Assembly (NCBI GenBank): GCA_016792565.1
Contig: JAEUMK010000085.1
Location: 1 to 35,567 of the forward strand
Direction of reading: 5' to 3'
DNA from: Alphaproteobacteria bacterium
GTDB lineage: Bacteria > Pseudomonadota > Alphaproteobacteria > Micropepsales > Micropepsaceae
DNA: 35,567 nucleotides
A program made the position numbers and the translations under genes. Under the pieces are notes generated by a model that saw only the letters and a program-made list of their open reading frames with translations, was not told where the DNA came from and did not search any database. Positions 23,118 through 30,301 of this stretch are shown piece by piece (the stretch's first letter is position 1; each line of letters opens with the position of its first letter).

Positions 23118-23648
23118 AGCCGCCGCCTGGAAGGCGAGCGTCGCCGCCCACGCGGCGGCGGCAAGATCGTGCGCCCGCTGCGCGAGGGCCGCGATCGCCG
23201 CATGCCGCGCGGCGGTGCGCCGTGCATAGCGGCCGTGGCGGCGGCGATTGGCGTTGCCCGGAGGGGCCCCCCGGCGGCGCGGCATTGAACCGCCGATTTC
23301 GCCGTTTTCCTGCGCCAAGTCTTTGGCCCGCCTCGCCTTTCCGGCCGGCAAACGGACCGCCGCGGGGCCCTCGGCGGCTTGCGGCAGGCGGCCCCGGCGG
23401 CGCGGCGGCAGGACGAAGGCGCGGCGGACGCGGTAGGGCAGACGGGCGAGCGCCAGGGCGGCGACGGCGGCGGCCGCATTGAGGACCCCGATCAGCCGTT
23501 CGGGTTCCGGTTCGTCCGGCGGCGGCGCGAAGACATAGCGCTGGGCGAGGCCCTGCAGGGCCGCCAGATGGGCGCGCAGGGCGCGGTCGAGACAGGCCGC
23601 GCGCTTCGATTCCGCCCGCGCGGCGGCGAGCATGACCGGTTGCGCCAA
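23118..23648 (-). CDS. GAPPGN-motif protein, second copy (C-terminus uncertain; no in-frame stop before the SDR gene)
   Basis: This frame contains RRRGAPPGNANRRRHGR at residues 124-140, nearly the same basic motif as in the 3.6-kb copy. It is preceded by an Ala/Arg-rich region (RALRAHLAALQGLAQRYVFA, then VLNAAAAVAALALARLPYRV). The N-terminal halves of the two copies are only loosely alike. The start is TTG at 23646-23648 with GGGAGG 7 nt before it; an ATG at 23633 is an alternative. After the motif come about 30 Ala/Arg-rich residues. No stop occurs before the convergent SDR gene, and the frame stays open to 21786. A single shift would terminate at a TAG near the SDR stop. Function unknown; homologous tails occur in phage-related and alphaproteobacterial hypotheticals. 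It is divergent from the 70-residue gene. Confidence 0.5.
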
Positions 23649-23687
23649 ACCCCTCCCTCCCGTGCCGGACGATCCGGCGGGATGGAG

Positions 23688-23714
23688 ACTATAATCCTAT
23701 CAGCGGCGTGTCAA
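23688..23714 (-). promoter_or_regulatory. Candidate promoter of the second GAPPGN-motif gene
   Basis: On the minus strand TTGACA (23709-23714) is followed after 15 bp by TATAGT (23688-23693), inside GATAGGATTATAGTC. The spacer is short for a sigma-70 promoter. The opposite strand reads ACTATAATCCTATC, sharing the ATCCTAT/ATTCCTAT core seen before the first copy. Both GAPPGN genes thus have a perfect TTGACA beside an AT-rich element. Confidence 0.4.
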
Positions 23715-23776
23715 GGGCCGTGCCCCTAGCTTAACCGTGCCGCGCTTTCAAGCTGGACGGGCGAGAATTCATCCCT

Positions 23777-23989
23777 ATGAACGCCGTCATGTCCGAGATC
23801 GACGACAAGCACATCGCCCGCACCGCCCGCTCGCTGGTGCGCACCTATGGCGCCCGCGCGCGGTCCGAGGCGCGGGCCTGGGCCCGGCACTTCGCCGAAA
23901 CCGGCGCGCGCCACGAACGCACGGTCTGGGCCCGGGTCGCCCTGGAGCTGCGCCGCCTGACGCGCGAGCGGCGCGAAGAGGCGGCCTGA
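23777..23989 (+). CDS. Small helical protein of 70 residues, unknown function
   Basis: No family is named with confidence. The chain is highly charged and probably all helical: IDDKHIARTARSLVRTYGAR, ARSEARAWARHFAETGARHE, RTVWARVALELRRLTRERRE. Short alphaproteobacterial hypotheticals with the same layout (helix with RTYG/RRYG, then an ARHFA helix, then a W-containing helix) are common. The codons are GC-rich like true genes here, and no longer overlapping alternative exists. ATG at 23777 or 23789 could start it; neither has a strong ribosome site. It is divergent from the GAPPGN gene with 128 bp between them, and convergent with the following hydrolase. Confidence 0.7.
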   Translation: MNAVMSEIDDKHIARTARSLVRTYGARARSEARAWARHFAETGARHERTVWARVALELRRLTRERREEAA

Positions 23990-24001
23990 GGCCGGCGCAA
24001 C

Positions 24002-24733
24002 CTAGCCGCCGGCCTCGCGCCAATGCGCTTCGAGCGCCTCGGCGACCTCGTCCGGCCGCTGGCACTCCCACCAATGGCCGCAGCCTTCCAGGATGAGGGT
24101 GCGGCGGGCCCGCGTCCTGGCGGCCAGCCGGTGCGCGAAACGCGGCGCGACGTAGGGATCGTCCGCCCCGAAGATGACGAGGCCCGGCGCCTCGATGCGG
24201 GCGAGATCGCCCTCCCACTCGGCGCCGACCGTCTTCGCCGAACGGTAGAGCCTGAGGATGCAGTCCTTCATCGTGTCGTCGATGTGGCGCGCCGCCTCGG
24301 CCGCCTGCTCGGCCGGCACGCCGCCCTCGCCCAGCGCCGCCGCCATCACCTCCTCGGTCATCGCCTGCATCACGCCCTCGCCCACCGTCTCGGTCTGCCA
24401 GAGCTGCGCAGTGTCGTGCCAGACATACTCCGAATCGAGCGGCCCGCCGCCCGCCGCCCAGGAGCGGATGAGATCGCCGCGCAGCGAGACCGCCCGCAGC
24501 GCCAGGATCGCGCCCCAGTCGTGGCCGACGATGTCGACCGGCTCGCCGAGCTGTTCGATCTCGCCGATCAGCCAAGCGGCATAGGCCTCCTTGGTGGCCG
24601 CGAAACCGTCCGGCACGGGGACGCCGAAGCCCGGCAGCGACAGCGCGATCACGTCGCGCCGCGCCAGGCGGGCGAGCACGGGCGTCCAGACCCGGTGCGT
24701 GTCGGGCACGCCATGGACGAAGACGGCGGTCAT
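24002..24733 (-). CDS. Alpha/beta hydrolase with Asp nucleophile (epoxide hydrolase / haloalkane dehalogenase-like)
   Basis: This 243-residue alpha/beta hydrolase carries AVFVHGVPDTHRVWTPVLAR with the oxyanion HGVPD. The nucleophile elbow is VDIVGHDWGA, so Asp72 replaces the usual Ser. The acid region is LVIFGADDPYVAP and the catalytic His lies in LEGCGHWWECQRPDE. GHDWG is diagnostic of epoxide hydrolases and haloalkane dehalogenases; Asp attack forms an ester intermediate. Fluoroacetate dehalogenases share it, so the substrate class is open. The stop nearly abuts the convergent 70-residue gene (12 nt). The same-strand gene upstream encodes a membrane protein. Confidence 0.88.
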   Translation of the reverse strand: MTAVFVHGVPDTHRVWTPVLARLARRDVIALSLPGFGVPVPDGFAATKEAYAAWLIGEIEQLGEPVDIVGHDWGAILALRAVSLRGDLIRSWAAGGGPLDSEYVWHDTAQLWQTETVGEGVMQAMTEEVMAAALGEGGVPAEQAAEAARHIDDTMKDCILRLYRSAKTVGAEWEGDLARIEAPGLVIFGADDPYVAPRFAHRLAARTRARRTLILEGCGHWWECQRPDEVAEALEAHWREAGG

Positions 24734-24761
24734 CGAACGGTCCTTCCCGGCGCCGGCCGCG

Positions 24762-25154
24762 TCAGCCGGCGGCCTTCTTCTTCACCAGGGCGATGATATT
24801 CGCAGGCCCCCGCAGCGTCACGCCCGTCGCGCCGGCCGTCACCGTGAAGCGATCGCCGAGAAAACCGATGCCGCGCTGGTAGAGCACCGCGCCATTGGCC
24901 GCGATCCGCTGGAAGGCGCGCAGCTGCCACGATCCGCGCACCGCCGCCTCGACCGATTCCGGCGTCGCGGCGGCGATGTCGAGCGCATCCTCGCGCATCA
25001 GATAGCCGGCCGCCGAACCGCCGAGCGCCGCGCCGAGCGCCGCGCCGATCAGCGCCGAGGAGAAGCGCACGCCGCCGCCGAGCGAAAGGCCGGCGAGAAG
25101 CCCGCCGAACAGGGCGATTCCGTAGACGACCGCCTTCTGGACCGAAAAGGCCAT
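24762..25154 (-). CDS. Small glycine-rich membrane protein, unknown function
   Basis: This 130-residue protein has two N-terminal hydrophobic segments, VVYGIALFGGLLAGLSLGGG and SALIGAALGAALGGSAAGYL. They are rich in Gly/Ala and resemble glycine-zipper helices. A soluble C-terminal half follows (AVRGSWQLRAFQRIAANGAV, then RFTVTAGATGVTLRGPANII and a KKKAAG tail). No enzyme motif is seen. It lies between two hydrolase genes on the same strand with 28- and 121-bp gaps. The clean start ATG (25152-25154) and codon usage support a real gene. Confidence 0.72.
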   Translation of the reverse strand: MAFSVQKAVVYGIALFGGLLAGLSLGGGVRFSSALIGAALGAALGGSAAGYLMREDALDIAAATPESVEAAVRGSWQLRAFQRIAANGAVLYQRGIGFLGDRFTVTAGATGVTLRGPANIIALVKKKAAG

Positions 25155-25275
25155 GCGCGTTCCCGCAGAGACTGCGGGATCGAGAGTGAGGCCGGGAGCG
25201 GCGCGGCGGAACGCGTCATTCCGCCGCGAAGCCTGCGGCGGATGTGCGCACGTGACGAACCGGCAGGCCGGCGGT

Positions 25276-26010
25276 TCAGGGAAGCGCGCCGGCCAGGAAA
25301 TGGGCGACGAGCGACTGCGCCCGGGGGTTGGAGCCGATCGTGGTGTGCCCGGCGCCCGGCAGCTCGATGGCCGTCACATTGGGAGCCGGCGGCGGCACGC
25401 AGGCCTGCCACTGCACGATGCCGTCGTCCTGGGAATAGACCGCGAGCATCGGCTGCCCCGGCATCACCGGATCGCCCGAGGCGGCGGCGACGAGATCGTC
25501 GTCGAACCAGCGCTGCAGCGCCCAGACGAAGGGGGCGAGCGGCGTCGGCACCGGCAGGCGGACGGGCGAGCAGAGCGTCACCACCGCGCCGACCTTGTCG
25601 GGCATCATCTTGGCGATCTCGCGGGCGAAGACGCCGCCGAGGCTGACCCCGGCGACCGCGATCTTGCCGCCGGTCGCATCGGCGAGCGCCGCGACGCGCT
25701 CCTTCAGATTGTCGATCGCCTTGGTGCGCGGTCCCAGATTGGGGCCGCCGCGCCAGCCTTCGGCGCGATAGCCAAGACCGTCGAGCGCCCGGCGCAGCCG
25801 CGCCGTCGTCGTGTCGCTGGTCAGGAAGCCGGGGACCACAAGCACGCCCTGGCCGTGGCCGCGCGGCAGTCCGGCGGGCAGCACGACGGGCTTGTTGCGG
25901 GACGCCGAAGCCCGCGCGAAACGCGCCGTCTCGGTCAGCGCGCTGCGCATGCCGAGGCCGGACTCGCGCTGCGGCCAGACCGCGAGCGAAGGCTGGGCGT
26001 TGCGGGACAT
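25276..26010 (-). CDS. Alpha/beta hydrolase (serine type)
   Basis: This 244-residue hydrolase has VLVVPGFLTSDTTTARLRRA (oxyanion region) and the nucleophile elbow AVAGVSLGGVFAREIA. The acid lies in YSQDDGIVQWQAC and the catalytic His in LPGAGHTTIGSNPRAQSLVA. It resembles lipase/esterase-like alpha/beta hydrolases that begin with an arginine-rich segment and lack a signal peptide. The N-terminal 40 residues are variable. The start ATG is at 26008-26010, divergent from cutA with a 75-bp gap. Substrate unknown. Confidence 0.85.
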   Translation of the reverse strand: MSRNAQPSLAVWPQRESGLGMRSALTETARFARASASRNKPVVLPAGLPRGHGQGVLVVPGFLTSDTTTARLRRALDGLGYRAEGWRGGPNLGPRTKAIDNLKERVAALADATGGKIAVAGVSLGGVFAREIAKMMPDKVGAVVTLCSPVRLPVPTPLAPFVWALQRWFDDDLVAAASGDPVMPGQPMLAVYSQDDGIVQWQACVPPPAPNVTAIELPGAGHTTIGSNPRAQSLVAHFLAGALP

Positions 26011-26068
26011 GATGCGGGCGACTCCTGCTAGGATCGGCGAAGGCCGCCGGTCCGGCCCGATAGTCTAC

Positions 26069-26089
26069 ATGAAAGTGTCACCAAGATGA
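26069..26089 (+). other. Six-codon upstream ORF overlapping the cutA start
   Basis: ATG AAA GTG TCA CCA AGA TGA encodes MKVSPR. Its TGA overlaps the cutA ATG as ATGA at 26086-26089. cutA has only a weak ribosome site (AAG), so re-initiation from this leader is conceivable. It may equally be chance. Confidence 0.3.
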
Positions 26090-26415
26090 AGAATTCCGGC
26101 GATCTTGTGTTCATCTACACAACGCTGCCCGACGAAAGCGCAGCGGTGGCGATGGCCCGCGCGCTGGTGGAGCGCCGTCTCGCCGCCTGCTGCAACATCC
26201 TGCCGCCGATGCGCGCGCTCTATCGCTGGGAGGGCGCGATCGAGGAGACGCAGGAGACGGCGATGCTGATCAAGACCCGCCGCGCGCTCATCGACGAAGC
26301 GACCGCCGCCGCGACGGCGCTGCATCCCTTCGAGACGCCCTGCCTCCTGACGCTACCCATCGAGAGCGCCAACGCCGCCTATCTCGCCTGGGCGCTGGGC
26401 GAGACGGCCCGCTAG
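26086..26415 (+). CDS. cutA: CutA family divalent-cation tolerance protein
   Basis: CutA is a small trimeric ferredoxin-like protein linked to copper and other divalent-cation tolerance, though its biochemical role is unsettled. The 109 residues contain FIYTTLPDESAAVAMARALV, ERRLAACCNILPPMRALYRW (metal-binding Cys pair and the signature), EGAIEETQETAMLIKT and HPFETPCLLTLPIE. Length and motifs match the family. It converges with the pteridine reductase-like gene; both stop codons share the tetranucleotide CTAG at 26412-26415. Confidence 0.95.
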   Translation: MKNSGDLVFIYTTLPDESAAVAMARALVERRLAACCNILPPMRALYRWEGAIEETQETAMLIKTRRALIDEATAAATALHPFETPCLLTLPIESANAAYLAWALGETAR

Positions 26416-27200
26416 CCGCCGCGCACCGTGTACATGACGTCGCGCGGCTCGGCCCGCAGGCTCTGGCCGCCGTCGACGAAGATCGTCTGGCCCGTCGTCG
26501 CCTCCGCCGCGATCAGAAAGCGCAGCGCCGCGACGAGATCGTCCGGCGTCGCGCCGTAGCCGAGCGGGGCCAGCGCCTGGGCGGCATGGAACTCCGCCTC
26601 CGTCTGGTCGGCGCTCGGCAGCGTGATGCCGGGCGCGATGGCGTTGACCCGCAGGCGCGGCGCATAGGCCTGGGCCATCAGCGTCGTCGCCGTGCCGAGC
26701 GCCGCCTTGGAGAGCGTGTAGGCGAAGAAGTCCGGGTTGGGATGGGCGAGCTTCTGGTCGAGCAGGTTGACGACGAGGCCGCGCGCCTCGGCCGGCAGCT
26801 GCGCGGCGAGCGCCTGGGCGAGCAGCACCGGCGCGGCGGCGTTGACCGCGTGATTGCGGGCAAGGTGGCCGGCGGTCGTCGTCGCCGGCGTGTCGTAGTC
26901 GAAGATCGAGGCGCTGTTGACGAGCAGCGCGGCGAAGGCGGGGCCGCCCTCGGGCGGCGCCAGCAGGGCCGGCAGCGCGGCCGGATCGGCGAGATCGGCG
27001 CGGGCGAGATCGCAGCGCCCGCCGGCGGCGCGGATCGCCGCGGCGGCCGCCTCCGCCTCGGCGGCCGAGACGTTGCAGTGCAGGCGCACGAACCAGCCGT
27101 CGGCGGCCAGCGCCCGCGCAAAGGCCGCGCCGAGGCGGCGCGCGGCGCCGGTGACCAGCGCAAAGCCGCGCCGGTCGGGCGAGGCGGGACGCGCGCTCAT
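26412..27200 (-). CDS. Pteridine reductase-like SDR (FolM/PTR1 type)
   Basis: This SDR (262 residues) carries the nucleotide motif ALVTGAARRLGAAFARAL, i.e. TGxxxRxG rather than TGxxxGxG. Arg at that position is characteristic of pteridine reductases PTR1 and FolM. LVNSASIFDYD replaces the usual NAG, also as in that subgroup. Catalytic Tyr and Lys lie in FAYTLSKAALGTATTLMAQA, and VNAIAPGITLP follows. PTR1/FolM reduce dihydropterins or dihydrofolate with NADPH. The ATG at 27198-27200 overlaps the stop of a FolB-like gene (ATGA), which makes a pterin role more likely. Convergent with cutA. Confidence 0.9.
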   Translation of the reverse strand: MSARPASPDRRGFALVTGAARRLGAAFARALAADGWFVRLHCNVSAAEAEAAAAAIRAAGGRCDLARADLADPAALPALLAPPEGGPAFAALLVNSASIFDYDTPATTTAGHLARNHAVNAAAPVLLAQALAAQLPAEARGLVVNLLDQKLAHPNPDFFAYTLSKAALGTATTLMAQAYAPRLRVNAIAPGITLPSADQTEAEFHAAQALAPLGYGATPDDLVAALRFLIAAEATTGQTIFVDGGQSLRAEPRDVMYTVRGG

Positions 27201-27619
27201 GCGCCCTCGCCGCGCACGCGGTAGATCTCGACGCCCGCCCCGCCGGTCTCGTTGAAGATGTCGGGCTTGAGGATCGAGACCCGGCAGGCCTCGACCCGCC
27301 CGTCGGCGAAGCAGAGCGCGACCAGTTCCTCCAGCAGCGTCTCGATCAGATCCGTGTGGCCGCGCAGCGGCCAGGCGCGCACCGCGTCGCGGATGCGGTC
27401 GTAGTCGAGCACCGCCGCAACGCCGCTCCCGGCGAACGGGCCGTCCTGGCGGGCGAACAGCTCGACATTGACGACGACCCGCTGCGGCCGCTCGGGATGG
27501 CGCTCCCACGGGTGCAGCCCGAGGCGCACCTCGACCACCATGTCGCGCAGGATAACGCGCTGATACGAGCGCCCCGCATCCCAAAGGGCCGCTTCGCCCG
27601 TGCCCGCCGCCGCCTTCAT
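27197..27619 (-). CDS. Dihydroneopterin aldolase / FolX-like epimerase family protein (copy A)
   Basis: This 140-residue protein belongs to the T-fold DHNA family (FolB/FolX), which cleaves or epimerises dihydroneopterin compounds. It has ILRDMVVEVRLGLHPWERHP (pterin-binding Glu), ERPQRVVVNVELFARQDG, AAVLDYDRIRDAVRAW (Tyr), HTDLIETLLEELVALCFADG and CRVSILKPDIFN (catalytic Lys). About 20 extra residues precede the fold. The start ATG (27617-27619) has GGAG upstream. It overlaps the pteridine reductase-like gene by ATGA. Which copy is aldolase and which epimerase cannot be decided from sequence. Confidence 0.9.
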   Translation of the reverse strand: MKAAAGTGEAALWDAGRSYQRVILRDMVVEVRLGLHPWERHPERPQRVVVNVELFARQDGPFAGSGVAAVLDYDRIRDAVRAWPLRGHTDLIETLLEELVALCFADGRVEACRVSILKPDIFNETGGAGVEIYRVRGEGA

Positions 27620-27633
27620 GTCGCGCTCCGTTT

Positions 27634-27684
27634 CCGCCGCGTGCGATCTTGAACCATTGCCCGCTCCATGCAACGACGCGGCGG
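27634..27684. repeat. Inverted repeat between the two divergent FolB-like genes
   Basis: CCGCCGCGT (27634-27642) and ACGCGGCGG (27676-27684) form perfect 9-bp arms around a 33-bp centre, placed almost symmetrically in the 73-bp gap. It may be an operator for both genes or a structured leader; high GC makes chance possible. Confidence 0.4.
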
Positions 27685-27692
27685 TGAAGACA

Positions 27693-28097
27693 ATGCCGAG
27701 CGTCCAGCCCCTGAAGATCGCCGACGCCACGCGGGCGATCCGGCACGTCTTCGTGCGCGACCTGACGCTCGACGCCCATATCGGCGTCCACCGCCACGAG
27801 GAGGACGCCCCCCAGCCGATCCGGGTCAATATCGACCTGACCGTCGCCGAGGACGCCGCCCCGGTCGGGGACAGGCTGGAGAACGTGGTCGACTACGAGC
27901 ACGTCATCAACGGCGTCCGGGCGATCGTCGCCGAGGGCCATGTGCGGCTGGTGGAGACCCTCGCCGAGGCGGTCGCCGCCTTCGCGCTGGCCGACCGCCG
28001 GGTGCGTGCCGTCCGTGTACGGATCGAAAAACTCCAGATCATTCCTGACGCTGCGAGCGTCGGTGTCGAGATCGAGCGCCTGGCCGCCGGACCGTGA
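27693..28097 (+). CDS. Dihydroneopterin aldolase (FolB-like, copy B)
   Basis: This 134-residue DHNA-family protein shows HVFVRDLTLDAHIGVHRHEE (Glu region), PQPIRVNIDLTV, ENVVDYEHVINGVRAIVAEG (Tyr), VRLVETLAEAVAAFALADRR and VRVRIEKLQIIPDAASVGVE (catalytic Lys). This is closer to canonical FolB than copy A, whose tail diverges. The likely reaction is dihydroneopterin to 6-hydroxymethyl-dihydropterin plus glycolaldehyde, in folate synthesis. ATG 27693 is preferred because homologues start near IRHVFVRDL; GTG 27684 is another option. It is divergent from copy A, 73 bp apart. No folK, folP or folE is in the window. Confidence 0.9.
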   Translation: MPSVQPLKIADATRAIRHVFVRDLTLDAHIGVHRHEEDAPQPIRVNIDLTVAEDAAPVGDRLENVVDYEHVINGVRAIVAEGHVRLVETLAEAVAAFALADRRVRAVRVRIEKLQIIPDAASVGVEIERLAAGP

Positions 28098-28212
28098 GGC
28101 AGGAATATCGTCTGCCGATGGTCCGCACGCGGACTTTCTCACAGGCTCCGAAAGGGCGATTCCGGCGCCGAATCGGGCCGTCGCAGCACATTCTTTCCTA
28201 AACCGGCCTGGA

Positions 28213-28340
28213 AAATCCACATTTTATATATGATAATCAAAGGGTTAGATCGTTCATCGTCCAGTCATGCTAATGTTACGGCGGTGTTGCCGATCTGTCG
28301 CCGTCAAGGCGGCGAAATTAGAACCACAGAGTTATCCACA
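28213..28340 (+). promoter_or_regulatory. AT-rich uvrC leader with a perfect DnaA box and a second DnaA-like site
   Basis: The 257-bp gap before uvrC holds TTATCCACA at 28332-28340, an exact DnaA box, and AAATCCACA at 28213-28221 (7 of 9). Immediately after the latter is the most AT-rich stretch in the window, ATTTTATATATGATAATCAA (28221-28240). A small hairpin TCGCCG-TCAAGG-CGGCGA lies at 28298-28315. It could be a DnaA-controlled uvrC promoter or an origin-like region; only two sites are visible. Confidence 0.55.
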
Positions 28341-28354
28341 GGCGCGGTAGGCCT

Positions 28355-30268
28355 TTGACAGCGACTGACAATCCGCCTCCGGAGGGGCCCGAGACCGGCG
28401 CCCGGCTGATCGCCGAGAAGGTCCGGAGCCTGCCCAACGCGCCCGGCGTCTACCGGATGATCGACCGCGACGGCGAGGTCATCTATGTCGGCAAGGCGCG
28501 CGACCTGAAGAAGCGCGTCGGGGCCTACGCCAAGGGCCAGGGCCATACCGCCCGGATCGCCCGGATGATCATGGCGACCGCCGACATGGCCTTCGTCCAG
28601 ACCGCCTCGGAGACCGAGGCGCTGCTGCTCGAAGCGAACCTCATCAAGCGCTTCCGGCCCCGCTACAACGTGCTGATGCGGGACGACAAGTCGTTCCCCT
28701 ACATCCTGCTGACCGGCGACCACCCCTTCCCGCAGATCGTCAAGCATCGCGGCGCGCGCAGCCGCAAGGGCCTCTATTTCGGGCCGTTCGCCTCGGCCGG
28801 CGCGGTCGGGGGCACGCTGAACACCCTGCAGCGGGCCTTCCTGCTGCGCTCGTGCACCGATTCGGTGCTCGAGTCGCGCACCCGCCCCTGCCTGCTCTTC
28901 CAGATCAAGCGCTGCAGCGCGCCCTGCGCCGGGCGCATCGACGAGGCCGCCTATGGCGCGCTGGTCAAGGACGCCGAGGCGTTTCTCACCGGCCGCAGCC
29001 GCGCCGTGACCGAGACCCTGGGGCGGCAGATGGAAGCGGCGGCGGCGGCGCTTGATTTCGAGACGGCGGCGCGGCTGCGCGACCGCATCCGCGCCCTCGC
29101 CCATGTCCAGCAGAGCCAGGGCATCAACCCGCAGACCTTCCAGGAGGCCGACGTCTTCGCGGTCAGCGGCGCACACGGCGAGACCTGCATCCAGGTCTTC
29201 TTCTTCCGCGGCGGCCAGAACTGGGGCAATCGCGCCTATTTCCCGCGCCACGATCGCAGCGCGCCGCCGGACGAGGTGCTCGACGCCTTCCTCGCCCAGT
29301 TCTACGACGGCCGCGAGGCGCCGCGCCTGATCCTGCTGTCGCAGGACGTGCCCGGCCGGGAGCTGCTCGCCGAGGCGCTGACGCTCCGCCAGGAGCGCAA
29401 GGTCGAGGTTCTCTGCCCCCGGCGCGGGGAAAAGCGCGAGATCGCCGTCGCCGCCGCGATGAACGCCCGCGAGGCGCTGATGCGCCGCCAGGCCGAAAGC
29501 GCCGCCGAGACCGAATTGCTGCTGGGCGTCGCCGAGGTATTCGGCCTCGACGCCCCGCCGCAGCGCATCGAGGTCTACGACAATTCGCACATCCAGGGAT
29601 CGAAGCCGGTCGGCGGGATGATCGTCGCCGGGCCGCGCGGGCTGGAGAAGAGCCAGTACCGCAAGTTCAACATCAAGAGCGCCGCCGGGAACGACGATTT
29701 CGCCATGATGCGCGAAGTGCTGACCCGGCGCTTCGCCCGTCTTTCCGACGCGCCGGTGAAGGAAACCGGCGATGACGCCCACGCCCCGATCTTCGACGAA
29801 AGCGCCGCCGAGGAGACGCCCGAGCGCCCCGATCTCATCCTGATCGACGGCGGGCCGGGACAATTGTCGGCGGCCCTCGAGGCGATGCGGGCGGCCGGCG
29901 TCGAAGGCATCGTCATCGCCGGCATCTCCAAGGGGCCGGACCGCGACGCGGGGCGCGAGAACTTCCACCTGCCGGGCCGGCCCGCCTTCATGCTGGAGCC
30001 GAACCATCCGGTGCTGTTCTATCTCCAGCGCCTGCGCGACGAAGCCCACCGCTTCGCCATCGGCAGCCACCGGGCGCGGCGGTCGAAGGCCATCGCCGAC
30101 AACCCGCTGGACGCCATCGACGGCATCGGGGCGCGGCGCAAGCGGGCGCTGCTGCTGCATTTCGGCTCGGCCAAGGCGATCCGCAACGCCAGCGCCGCCG
30201 ACCTCGCGGCCGTGGAGGGCATCAGCGCCGCGCTCGCCCGTCGCATTTACGATCACTTCCGGGCATAA
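28355..30268 (+). CDS. uvrC: Excinuclease ABC subunit C
   Basis: UvrC makes both incisions in nucleotide excision repair after UvrAB find damage. The 637 residues are slightly above usual. The N-terminal GIY-YIG domain reads [20 protein letters not shown] with DLKKRV, giving the 3' cut. A Cys-rich segment [18 protein letters not shown] and the UVR/UvrB-binding helix ([20 protein letters not shown]) follow. The RNase H-like domain gives the 5' cut: [20 protein letters not shown] and [15 protein letters not shown]. Two HhH motifs close it ([34 protein letters not shown]). The start is a TTG at 28355, the best available since no ATG lies nearby upstream. A short insertion near residues 465-490 is usual in alphaproteobacteria. 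pgsA follows 33 nt later. Confidence 0.97.
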   Translation: MTATDNPPPEGPETGARLIAEKVRSLPNAPGVYRMIDRDGEVIYVGKARDLKKRVGAYAKGQGHTARIARMIMATADMAFVQTASETEALLLEANLIKRFRPRYNVLMRDDKSFPYILLTGDHPFPQIVKHRGARSRKGLYFGPFASAGAVGGTLNTLQRAFLLRSCTDSVLESRTRPCLLFQIKRCSAPCAGRIDEAAYGALVKDAEAFLTGRSRAVTETLGRQMEAAAAALDFETAARLRDRIRALAHVQQSQGINPQTFQEADVFAVSGAHGETCIQVFFFRGGQNWGNRAYFPRHDRSAPPDEVLDAFLAQFYDGREAPRLILLSQDVPGRELLAEALTLRQERKVEVLCPRRGEKREIAVAAAMNAREALMRRQAESAAETELLLGVAEVFGLDAPPQRIEVYDNSHIQGSKPVGGMIVAGPRGLEKSQYRKFNIKSAAGNDDFAMMREVLTRRFARLSDAPVKETGDDAHAPIFDESAAEETPERPDLILIDGGPGQLSAALEAMRAAGVEGIVIAGISKGPDRDAGRENFHLPGRPAFMLEPNHPVLFYLQRLRDEAHRFAIGSHRARRSKAIADNPLDAIDGIGARRKRALLLHFGSAKAIRNASAADLAAVEGISAALARRIYDHFRA

Positions 30269-30301
30269 GGGAGCCGACTCCGCCCTCCATGCATCCGCCC
30301 C

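Noticed and set aside
28098-28354. Calling this stretch the chromosomal replication origin
   Set aside because: Only one exact and one partial DnaA box are visible, and no origin-flanking genes such as hemE or dnaA are present; kept as a finding, not an oriC feature.
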